Shown one piece after another: positions 42,276 to 50,059 of a stretch of 54,134 nucleotides of DNA. A program made the translations under genes and the position numbers. Origin of the DNA: Salipiger pentaromativorans (GTDB lineage: Bacteria > Pseudomonadota > Alphaproteobacteria > Rhodobacterales > Rhodobacteraceae); the NCBI RefSeq assembly GCF_024721115.1, contig NZ_JAMDHK010000024.1, positions 1 to 54,134 on the forward strand, read 5' to 3'. Each line of letters starts with the position of its first letter. Position 1 is the stretch's first letter. The notes under the pieces were generated by a model. The model saw nothing but the letters and a program-made list of their open reading frames with translations, searched no databases and was not told the origin of the DNA.

Positions 42276-44780
42276 GTGCTGCTGGGCAGGGTTTACCGCA
42301 TCTTTCTGCGCTACGCGGAGATGAACATCGCGCTCGACCGTCCCGGCGCGGAGCTGCGCGACGGCGAGGGTGCCGCCTATGGCGAGATCGCGCGCATCGC
42401 GCTGCGCCGCCACCGCATCCATGTGGAAGGCTGGGCCGAGGCCGAGCGCATCGGACTGGCCATCGGCCGCACCCGCGCCTGGGTGGTGCCCGATCTGGTG
42501 CGCGCGGGCAGCGCCCGGCGCGGCTTTACCCTCGACATTCCCTGTGAGGCGGGGCCCATCGAGCTGCTGGCCGAGCGCGGCGGCGAAACGCCGTCCCGGC
42601 AGATCCTGCCGGGCTTTTCCTCCACCGCGCTGCTGCGGGCCCGCCTGCCCATGGCGCTGCGCTTTGTCACCACGCTGGTGGCGCTGGCGCCGGTGATCTA
42701 CCGCTGGAAATGGCAGGGCGATCTGGGCGCGCGCGAGGTGGTCAAGGAGCGGCTGGGGCTGGTGCCGCGCTCGGACGCGACCGAGATGACCCCGGCGCTG
42801 CTGATGACATCGCGCCCTGCCCCGCCGCCCGAGCGCCCCGCCACGCTGATCCTGCCGGTCTACAACGCCTTCGACCTGCTGCCCGAGGTGCTGGACCGCA
42901 TCGCGCGCCATTCCGGCACCGCCTGGCGGCTGCTGGCGGTCGAGGATGCCTCGCCCGACACGCGGGTGCGGCCCTTCCTGCGCGACTGGTGCGCCGGGCG
43001 GGATCAGGTGACGCTGCTGGAAAACGACGCAAACCTCGGCTTCATCGGCTCGGTCAACCGCGGTTTTGCCGAAGCGCTGGCGCGCTGGCCCGAGGATCCG
43101 GTGGTGCTGGTCAATGCCGATGCGTTGGTGCCTGAGGGCTGGCTGCCCCGGCTGCTGGCACCGCTGTCGGACCCGCATGTGGCCTCGGTCACGCCGATGT
43201 CGAACGATGCCGAGATCTTCACCGTGCCGGCGATCTGCCAGCGCAACGATCTGGCGCCGGGCGACGCCGATGCGCTCGACGCGGTGGCGGCGGGGTTCCA
43301 CCCGCAGGCCGGGCTGGCGGAGGCGCCTACCGGCGTGGGGTTCTGCATGGCTCTGGCGCCGCAGTTCCTGGCGCGCGTCCCGGCATTCGACACGGTGTTC
43401 GGGCGCGGTTACGGCGAAGAGAACGACTGGTGCCAGAAGGTGGCGGCGCTTGGCGGGCGGCACCTTTGTGCGCCCAATGTCTTTGTCGAGCATCGCGGCG
43501 GCCAGTCCTTCGGCAGCGCCGACAAGCAGCGCCTGCTGGAGCGCAACCTGCGGACGCTCTCGGGGCGCTATCCGGGATACGATGCCGAGGTGCAGGCGTT
43601 CATCCGCCGCGATCCGCTCAACACCCCGCGTCTGGCGCTGGGGCTGGCGCTGGCGGCGCGGCGGCAGGCGGGGCCGGTGCCGGTCTATCTCGCCCATGCC
43701 ATGGGCGGCGGCGCCGAGCACTGGCTGCAAGCGCGGATCGCCGAGGCCACGCAGGCAGGCGGCGCGGCGCTGGTGCTGCGCGTGGGGCAGGGGCATCGCT
43801 GGAAGCTGGAGCTCTACACTCCCGAGGGGCTGACCCAGGGGCTGACCAACGATTTCGCGCTGGTCGAGGCGCTGGTGGCGGGTCTGCCGCGCCGGCGGAT
43901 CGTCTATTCCTGCGGGGTGAACGAGCGCGACGCGCTGGAGCTGCCGGGGCGGCTGCTGCGGCTTGCCGGGCGCGGGCCGGGGGCTGTGCCGGAAGACGCG
44001 CAGCCCGTCGAGATCCTGCTGCATGATTTCTTCCCCGTCAGCCCCTCCTACACGCTGCTGGGCCGGGACGGCGCCTATCATGGCGTGCCGGTCGCGGGCG
44101 GGCCGCTGGCGGGCGATGCCGCGCATCGCTACGAACGCCCGGGCGGCGTGATCGCGGAGCTGGCCCAATGGCAGGCGGAATGGGGCGCGCTGATTTCGGC
44201 CGCCGAGCGGGTGGTGGCCTTCTCCGGTTCCAGCCGCGACATCCTGGCGGAGGCCTATCCGCAGGCGGCGGAGAAAACCGAGGTGATCCCGCACCGCCTG
44301 CCTGCGCCGCCGCCGCGCATCGCTCCGGGCGGGCGCGCGGGCGAGGCGCCGGTGATCGGCGTGCTGGGCAATATCGGCGTGCAGAAGGGGGCCGCGCTGT
44401 TGCAGGCGCTGAGCCGCGATCTGGCGAAAAGCGGCGCGGCGCGGCTGGTGGTGCTGGGCCATCTCGATCCGTCCTACAAGCTGGCGCCGCCGAGCCTGGT
44501 GCATGGCAGCTACGAGCTGCGCGACCTGCCGGGCCTTGTGGCGCGCTACGGGATTTCCGGCTGGTTCATGCCGTCGATCTGGCCCGAGACCTTCTCCTTC
44601 ACCACCCATGAGATGCTGGCCACCGGCCTGCCGGTCGCCAGCTTCGATCTCGGCGCCCAGGGCGAGGCGGTGGCCCGCGCGCTGGGGCAGGGGGCGCCGG
44701 GGGCGGTCTTGCCTCTGCCCGAGGCAAATCGTATGGACCCTGTCAGCCTTCTGGCCGCCCTCGGGCTGGCCAAGGCGTGA
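42276..44780 (+). CDS. Two-domain glycosyltransferase (GT2 plus GT4-like)
   Basis: An 834-residue protein with a GTG start at 42276, supported by AGGAG seven bases upstream. Residues about 190-440 are a GT-A domain: TLILPVYNAFDLLPEVLDR, LLAVEDASPD, VLVNADALVPEGW (DxD equivalent NAD) and GYGEENDWCQKVAALGG (ED acceptor motif). Residues about 465-830 form a GT-B half: VYLAHAMGGGAEHWLQAR, GVLGNIGVQKGAALLQAL and SIWPETFSFTTHEMLATGLP. A 180-residue N-terminal region (RHRIHVEGWAEAERIG) is beta-type. It probably adds two sugars in succession to the exported glycan. It is followed by a sulfotransferase-like gene 27 bp away. Confidence 0.9.
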   Translation: MLLGRVYRIFLRYAEMNIALDRPGAELRDGEGAAYGEIARIALRRHRIHVEGWAEAERIGLAIGRTRAWVVPDLVRAGSARRGFTLDIPCEAGPIELLAERGGETPSRQILPGFSSTALLRARLPMALRFVTTLVALAPVIYRWKWQGDLGAREVVKERLGLVPRSDATEMTPALLMTSRPAPPPERPATLILPVYNAFDLLPEVLDRIARHSGTAWRLLAVEDASPDTRVRPFLRDWCAGRDQVTLLENDANLGFIGSVNRGFAEALARWPEDPVVLVNADALVPEGWLPRLLAPLSDPHVASVTPMSNDAEIFTVPAICQRNDLAPGDADALDAVAAGFHPQAGLAEAPTGVGFCMALAPQFLARVPAFDTVFGRGYGEENDWCQKVAALGGRHLCAPNVFVEHRGGQSFGSADKQRLLERNLRTLSGRYPGYDAEVQAFIRRDPLNTPRLALGLALAARRQAGPVPVYLAHAMGGGAEHWLQARIAEATQAGGAALVLRVGQGHRWKLELYTPEGLTQGLTNDFALVEALVAGLPRRRIVYSCGVNERDALELPGRLLRLAGRGPGAVPEDAQPVEILLHDFFPVSPSYTLLGRDGAYHGVPVAGGPLAGDAAHRYERPGGVIAELAQWQAEWGALISAAERVVAFSGSSRDILAEAYPQAAEKTEVIPHRLPAPPPRIAPGGRAGEAPVIGVLGNIGVQKGAALLQALSRDLAKSGAARLVVLGHLDPSYKLAPPSLVHGSYELRDLPGLVARYGISGWFMPSIWPETFSFTTHEMLATGLPVASFDLGAQGEAVARALGQGAPGAVLPLPEANRMDPVSLLAALGLAKA

Positions 44781-44807
44781 CCGAGCCCAAACCGACGGAC
44801 CGACCCC

Positions 44808-46022
44808 ATGTCTGACGACAGCGCGCTGATCCTGCATGTGGGCATGCCCAAGGGCGGCAGTTCGGCGTTGCAGACCGCGCTGAGCCGCAGCCCGGATCTG
44901 GAGCGGCCCGGCGGGCGGCGGCTGCGCTACAGCAGCTTGCAGCAGGTGGGCGGGTTGCGCCGGACCTTGCAGGGCGAGAGCCTGCGGCAACTGGGCCTGC
45001 TGTCGGTCTATGGCTACACGAGCTGGCCCAGCATCGGCCCCCGGGATCCGGCTGCCGCCGCGCCGGTGCTGGAGCAGTTGAACCGGCTCTGCCAGACGGG
45101 GCAGGAAGGCGGGGATCTGCCGATCGCCTCGAACGAGGGCTGGATCAGCCAGCCGGAGATTTTTGCGCGGGCGCTGGCCAACTGGGGCCATCCGCCGGTG
45201 GAGGTGGTCGCCTTCCTGCGCCCGCCGGTGGATTGGGCGAATGCGGCCTTCTGGCAATGGGGCGTCTGGCACGCGCGCAATATGGGCCACTGGCTGGCCC
45301 GGGGCGAGCGCTACCGGTTCGGGATCGACCTCGAATCCTGGGCGGAGATTCCCAATGTGCGGCTGCGGCTGAGCGGTTTCCGGCCGGATGTGGTGGGCAA
45401 GTTCGCGGCGCTTTACGGCGTCGATCTGCCCGGCGGCGGGACAAGCAACAGCTCATCGCCGCCGGCGCTGATCGGCTTTCTGATGCGCAACCGGCGGTTC
45501 CGCGAAACCGCGCATGATTCCGGGGCGGAATTCGTCTTTCAGCGCTGGTGCCCGCCGGTGCCGGGGCGGCGGCTCTGGGCGATCCGCTGGAAGCATATGT
45601 ACGATCTGCGCGAGACCGTGGCGCGGAACCGCGACGCGCTGGAGCGCATCGCCACCGGGGCGGAATTCGCCGAGATCTGTTCCGATCCGCGCTGGTGCAG
45701 CGAAGAGCCCTATCACGCCGAGATCGAGCAGGGCCCCTCGCCGCTGGACGACCGCGCCGAGATGGCGGGGCTTTACACGGCGCTTTGCGCGGGGCTCGAG
45801 CGGGCCTCGGAGGCGGCCGGGACCGCCTTGGGCGGGCCGCTGCCGGGCTGCCCGCCGGAACAGGCCGATCTGGAGCGCTGGGACGCGGTTCTGGCGGCGC
45901 TGATGGAGCGGTTGCAGCAGGCGGATGCCTCGGCCCGGCGCAGGCTCTGGACACGCGAGGCGGGCACGCTGATCCGCAACCGGGGGCGCGGGCTCTTGCC
46001 CTGGCGCCGGGGCGGGCGCTAG
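44808..46022 (+). CDS. Sulfotransferase-like P-loop protein
   Basis: A 404-residue protein. LILHVGMPKGGSSALQTAL at residues 7-25 is the sulfotransferase-type phosphosulfate loop. VEVVAFLRPPVDWANAAFW near residue 133 is the region of the 3'-phosphate motif (LRPP instead of RDP). The C-terminal 100 residues are helical and Arg-rich (ASARRRLWTREAGTLIRNRG). It lies 27 bp after the two-domain glycosyltransferase in the same direction. It converges with another sulfotransferase-like gene, sharing the palindromic CTAG that forms both stop codons. Substrate unknown; activity is uncertain given the divergent motif. Confidence 0.78.
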   Translation: MSDDSALILHVGMPKGGSSALQTALSRSPDLERPGGRRLRYSSLQQVGGLRRTLQGESLRQLGLLSVYGYTSWPSIGPRDPAAAAPVLEQLNRLCQTGQEGGDLPIASNEGWISQPEIFARALANWGHPPVEVVAFLRPPVDWANAAFWQWGVWHARNMGHWLARGERYRFGIDLESWAEIPNVRLRLSGFRPDVVGKFAALYGVDLPGGGTSNSSSPPALIGFLMRNRRFRETAHDSGAEFVFQRWCPPVPGRRLWAIRWKHMYDLRETVARNRDALERIATGAEFAEICSDPRWCSEEPYHAEIEQGPSPLDDRAEMAGLYTALCAGLERASEAAGTALGGPLPGCPPEQADLERWDAVLAALMERLQQADASARRRLWTREAGTLIRNRGRGLLPWRRGGR

Positions 46023-46942
46023 GCCGCGCCCGAGACCGCGCCTTCGGCGGTCCAGGCCGGTTCGGGCGGAAAGAGATCCCCCGCGATGCCGAGAAAGCGC
46101 TGCGCGATCTGGGCGTTCTTCCGGCGGTAAAGCGCCCAGATCGCGTGCCGGGTCTCGTCGGAGAGCAAGTCGTGTCTTTCGAAGGCCCGGGCGGGGTGGG
46201 CCTTGACGATCCGCAGGCGTTCGCGGCGCAGCGCCTCGGGGGCATCGGCGAGGCGGCGGTTCGCCGCGAGCATCGCCGCCAGCCCTTCGGCCGAGAGGCC
46301 GGGATTGCGCGGCGCCTCGAGTGGGCGGAACCCGTCGCCTAGGTCGATGCCGGTGAGCGCCGCCATATCGGCGATCACATCCCCGGCGACGAGCTGGTCG
46401 GGCAGGTAGCGGCGCAGGGTGATCGCCGCATCTCCGAGCCCCAGCGCGATGGTGTTGAGATAGTGCTGATATTCCAGCCGGGGGGCCATCTGCGCCATGC
46501 AGTCGAAGAGATCGCGCCGTTCGCCCGTTGCCTTGACATTGTGCCGGTAGAGCGCGGCGATCATGTCCGCCTGCGGCCGCAGATAGGTGACGACCCGGAT
46601 CTCGTAGCCGGCGAAGATCCGGGCGATGAGCCGATAGGGCGCGGCATTGGGCAGGCGCGGGTAGGGCAGGTGCGACAGCGTCTCGGAAGAGACCAGCACC
46701 CGGTCCAGCCCCGAGGCGTCGGCCTCGGCGCGCAGCGCCTGCCAGAGCGCCTCTCCGCTTTCCTGCTGGCGCAGCGCCAGCGCCAGCTCGTGATGGCCCC
46801 AGTTGCCGGGGTTGGGCGAGAGGCCGGTATCGGGATAGAGCAGCCCCTGCCGCGCGAGCACGCGGCGGTTGTCGAAGAAAGCCTTCTGCAGACTCGTCGT
46901 GCCGGTCTTGTGCAGACCCGTGTGGATGAACAGCGTGGGCAT
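46019..46942 (-). CDS. Sulfotransferase-like P-loop protein
   Basis: A 307-residue protein. LFIHTGLHKTGTTSLQKAF at residues 4-22 is the PAPS 5'-loop. IRVVTYLRPQADMIAALYR near residue 118 is the 3'-phosphate region. VLVSSETLSHLPYPRL in between is typical of sulfotransferase-like proteins in capsule loci. It lies 4 bp downstream of kpsM on the same strand, so it is probably cotranscribed with the exporter permease. Sulfation of the exported polysaccharide is the obvious inference. Confidence 0.82.
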   Translation of the reverse strand: MPTLFIHTGLHKTGTTSLQKAFFDNRRVLARQGLLYPDTGLSPNPGNWGHHELALALRQQESGEALWQALRAEADASGLDRVLVSSETLSHLPYPRLPNAAPYRLIARIFAGYEIRVVTYLRPQADMIAALYRHNVKATGERRDLFDCMAQMAPRLEYQHYLNTIALGLGDAAITLRRYLPDQLVAGDVIADMAALTGIDLGDGFRPLEAPRNPGLSAEGLAAMLAANRRLADAPEALRRERLRIVKAHPARAFERHDLLSDETRHAIWALYRRKNAQIAQRFLGIAGDLFPPEPAWTAEGAVSGAA

Positions 46943-46946
46943 GGTG

Positions 46947-47762
46947 TCAGCGGCTCAGGAGGTCGCGGTGATAGCGGCGGAGCAGCATGAGACCCAGCGT
47001 CAGGGATATGATCGCGACGAGAGAGGGGTAAAGCAGGCTGACATAGGGGGCGTCATAGGTGGGGTAGAACCCCCGCCGCATCAGCCCGATCGGATGGACG
47101 AGCGGATTGTACCAGAGATAGTCCCGAAACGGCAGCGGCACGTCGTCGAAGAGGAATATAACCCCGGAAATGATGAACAGCGGGCGTGTGACGATGCTCC
47201 AGCCCTTGTGATAGAGCGGGAAGCGCGAGAACAGATAGCAGTTCAGCGTCCCGATGCCGAGCCCGAGCATGATCATCAGCGCATAGGATTGCAGGATGAT
47301 CGGCAGGTCCGGCGTTGTCCGGGTTTCGAGCACGATCATGATGCCGCCGAGAACGATGTATCCGACCAGAAGTTTTGTGATCACATCCAGGATGAGCCGG
47401 GCCAGGATCGCATCGACGAAGGTCACCGTGGGATAGGCGAGCAGCGGTCTCGAGTAGTTCAATGCCCCGGCCACCTTGCCCTGGAGGCTGCTGAACATGA
47501 TGAAGGGCATCATCCCGGTGGAGTAGAACATCGGAAAGCTGATCCCGAGGCTGGGCGCGCGCATGAAGGCCGAGAAAACCACTGTCAGGACCATGACCCC
47601 GGCGACCGGTTCCAGGATGGCCCAGATATAGCCCCCCGGCGAGCGACCGTAGCTGGTGGCCATTTCGCGCAGCATAAGCGCGCCGATGGCCCGGAAGCTG
47701 GCGAATCTGCGGTTGGTGGGCAGATCCGGCTTGATTGGGGGGGCAAAGTTCTTAACGGTCAT
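46947..47762 (-). CDS. kpsM: Capsular polysaccharide ABC exporter, permease subunit
   Basis: A 271-residue inner-membrane protein from the ATG at 47762; a longer frame would need a TTG start at 47825. Six hydrophobic segments are visible, including YIWAILEPVAGVMVLTVVF, LIILQSYALMIMLGLGIG-like and YPSLVAIISLTLGLMLL. MLREMATSYGRSPGGYIWA and LWYNPLVHPIGLMRRGFY are signature stretches of KpsM/CtrC/BexB ABC-2 permeases. It pairs with KpsT to export a finished, lipid-linked polysaccharide. It is divergent from kpsE-kpsT across an 85-bp gap. Confidence 0.94.
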   Translation of the reverse strand: MTVKNFAPPIKPDLPTNRRFASFRAIGALMLREMATSYGRSPGGYIWAILEPVAGVMVLTVVFSAFMRAPSLGISFPMFYSTGMMPFIMFSSLQGKVAGALNYSRPLLAYPTVTFVDAILARLILDVITKLLVGYIVLGGIMIVLETRTTPDLPIILQSYALMIMLGLGIGTLNCYLFSRFPLYHKGWSIVTRPLFIISGVIFLFDDVPLPFRDYLWYNPLVHPIGLMRRGFYPTYDAPYVSLLYPSLVAIISLTLGLMLLRRYHRDLLSR

Positions 47763-47847
47763 GTCTGGAGCCCGGGAAGCTGGTATCTTGTTATTGGTAA
47801 GTGTACTATCACCGCGTTCTGACAATTGATATTGCTATGGGGTCAGT

Positions 47848-49236
47848 TTGACACAACCCGCCAAGGACAAAGCCGCCGCTGGGGCTCAGGGCCCGCAAAA
47901 CAAGGCGGCTGCGCCCGGCCATTCCCGCCCGACCCCTGTCGCCGCCGTGCCGGAACAGGCCCCGGCCGCCCAAAAACCGGCCCCGAAGCCGGGACCCGGC
48001 CAGGCGGCCCCCGGACAGCGGCCTGGGCAGAAATCCGCCCAGCCGCAGAAACCTGCCCAGAAACCCCAGCCGCAGCCAGGCTCCGCCGCAGCCCGGGCAC
48101 CGGGCCAGCCGCGCCCGCCGGTGGGCCGCGCCCGATGGCAGCGCCGGCACTGGATGATGATGATCAGCTTCGTTCTGGGAGTGCTGCTGCCGAGCGCCGG
48201 GGCGGGCTATTATCTCTGGGCGGTGGCGGTGGACCAATACGCCTCCAAGGTCGGCTTTACCGTGCGCCAGGAGGATGCCACTTCGGCGGTCGAGCTGCTG
48301 GGCGGGCTGTCGAACCTGTCGACCTCGAGCTCGTCGGACACCGATATTCTCTACGAGTTCATCCAGAGCCAGAAGCTGGTGGCCGAGATCGACCGGGACA
48401 TCGACCTGCACGCGATCTGGTCGAAACCCGAGAACGACCCGGTCTTCGCATTGACCCCCGATGCCCCGATCGAGCAGCTGGTCGATTACTGGGAGAACAT
48501 GGTGCGGATCTCCTACGGCCAGGGCAGCGGGCTGATCGAGGTGGAGGTGCGCGCCTTTACCGCCGAGGATGCCACGCGGATCGCCCAGGTGCTGCTCGAC
48601 AAGAGTTCCGAGATGATCAACGAGCTGAGCGCCGTGGCCCGGGCCGATGCGATCGGCTATGCCCGCGACGAGCTCGACGAGGCGGTGGAGCGGCTCAAGA
48701 CCGCGCGCGAGACGGTGACCCGCTTCCGCAACGCGAACCAGATCGTCAACCCCGAGCTCGACCTGCAGAGCCAGGCGGGGCTGCTGGGCACGCTGCAGGC
48801 GCAGGAGGCGGAGGCGATCATCGAGCTGGATCTGCTGCGCGAGACCGCGCAGGGCAGCGACCCGCGGGTGGCGCAGGCCGAGCGCCGGCTGGAGGTGATC
48901 CGCACCCGCATCGCCGCCGAGCGCCAGAAGCTGGGCTTCGACGGCCAGCACGGGCGCGGGCAGGTCTTCGCCGATCTGGTGGGGGAATACGAACGTCTGG
49001 TGGTCGACCGGGAATTCGCCGAACAGGCCTATGTCTCGGCGCTGGCCGCCTATGACGGGTCGCTGGCCGAGGCGCGGCGCAAGAGCCGCTATCTGGCCGC
49101 CTATATGCAGCCCACGGAGGCGGAAACGCCGGAATATCCCCGCCGCGCGATGTTGCTGGGGATGGTGGCGCTGTTCCTGTTCCTGCTCTGGTCGGTCGTG
49201 GTGATGGTGGCCTATTCGATCAAGGACCGGCGCTAG
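47848..49236 (+). CDS. kpsE: Capsule export inner-membrane/periplasmic protein (KpsE/CtrB type)
   Basis: A 462-residue polysaccharide co-polymerase-type protein. The start is TTG at 47848, because the ATG at 47836 runs into a stop at once. Residues 1-95 are a Pro/Ala/Gln-rich, low-complexity cytoplasmic tail. Membrane spans lie at about 103-128 and 435-458. The periplasmic part carries coiled-coil segments (RLKTARETVTRFRNANQI, then QAQEAEAIIELDLLRETA). QYASKVGFTVRQEDATSA is a family signature. It bridges the KpsMT exporter to an outer-membrane KpsD-type channel, which is absent from the window. kpsT follows after 17 bp. Confidence 0.92.
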   Translation: MTQPAKDKAAAGAQGPQNKAAAPGHSRPTPVAAVPEQAPAAQKPAPKPGPGQAAPGQRPGQKSAQPQKPAQKPQPQPGSAAARAPGQPRPPVGRARWQRRHWMMMISFVLGVLLPSAGAGYYLWAVAVDQYASKVGFTVRQEDATSAVELLGGLSNLSTSSSSDTDILYEFIQSQKLVAEIDRDIDLHAIWSKPENDPVFALTPDAPIEQLVDYWENMVRISYGQGSGLIEVEVRAFTAEDATRIAQVLLDKSSEMINELSAVARADAIGYARDELDEAVERLKTARETVTRFRNANQIVNPELDLQSQAGLLGTLQAQEAEAIIELDLLRETAQGSDPRVAQAERRLEVIRTRIAAERQKLGFDGQHGRGQVFADLVGEYERLVVDREFAEQAYVSALAAYDGSLAEARRKSRYLAAYMQPTEAETPEYPRRAMLLGMVALFLFLLWSVVVMVAYSIKDRR

Positions 49237-49253
49237 GACGGCGGAGCGCGGGG

Positions 49254-49916
49254 ATGATCCATTTCGAGAACGTCACCAAGATCTTTGCGATGGACGGTAA
49301 GCACAAGACCGTCATGAAAGATGTGACCATGACCTTTCCCACCGGCCGCTCGGTGGGGCTTCTGGGGCGCAACGGGGCCGGCAAATCGACCCTGCTCAGA
49401 ATGATCGCGGGGACCGTGCCGGTGACCTCGGGGCGTATCAGTTCGACCGGCACGATCTCCTGGCCGGTGGGCTTTGCCGGCTCGTTTCACAACGAGCTGA
49501 GCGGCGCGCAGAACTGCCGCTTCATCGGACGGGTCTATGGCGTGGACACCGACGAGCTGATCGATTTCGTCGAGGATTTCGCCGGGCTCGGCGTGCATTT
49601 CCACCTGCCGCTCCGGACGTATTCCTCGGGGATGAAATCGCGCCTGGCCTTCGGCACCTCCATGGGGATCGCCTTCGACACCTATCTGGTCGATGAGGTC
49701 ACCGCGGTGGGCGACGCCTCGTTCCGGTCGCGCAGCGACACGCTGTTCAAGGCGCGGATGCGCAATGCGGGATCGGTGGTGGTGAGCCACTCCATGGGGC
49801 AGATCCGCCAGCTCTGCGACGCGGCGGTGGTGCTGGAAAACGGCGATCTGACCTTTTTCGACGATGTCGACGAGGGCATCGCCTGGCACGAGAGCAATAT
49901 GCGCCGCCGGGCCTGA
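49254..49916 (+). CDS. kpsT: Capsular polysaccharide ABC exporter, ATP-binding subunit
   Basis: A 220-residue ABC ATPase of normal KpsT/CtrD/BexA length. Walker A GLLGRNGAGKSTLLRMIAG is at residues 35-53. The family-specific SWPVGFAGSFHNELSGAQN is at about 66-84, the signature YSSGMKSRLAFG at about 123 and Walker B TYLVDEVTAVGD at about 143, followed by VVVSHSMGQIRQLCD with the switch His. It powers KpsM from the cytoplasmic face. It has the kpsE gene 17 bp upstream and is followed by a 143-bp gap before the next DUF4214 protein gene. Confidence 0.96.
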   Translation: MIHFENVTKIFAMDGKHKTVMKDVTMTFPTGRSVGLLGRNGAGKSTLLRMIAGTVPVTSGRISSTGTISWPVGFAGSFHNELSGAQNCRFIGRVYGVDTDELIDFVEDFAGLGVHFHLPLRTYSSGMKSRLAFGTSMGIAFDTYLVDEVTAVGDASFRSRSDTLFKARMRNAGSVVVSHSMGQIRQLCDAAVVLENGDLTFFDDVDEGIAWHESNMRRRA

Positions 49917-50059
49917 GCCGCCCGCCCGCCGCCCGCCCGTGCCGCGGCTTTGACGAAAATCCGCGTGGCTTTCCGTAATTTGGCCCGAAAACGCCCCCGC
50001 GCGCACCATGCCGCGCTGCCAGCCTGTGCGGCATCGACACAGGCAGCGGAGTGTTCAGG

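Noticed and set aside
42120-45290. A 1056-codon minus-strand frame across the two-domain glycosyltransferase
   Set aside because: It is low-complexity and rich in Arg, Gln and His. The plus-strand frame carries the glycosyltransferase motifs.
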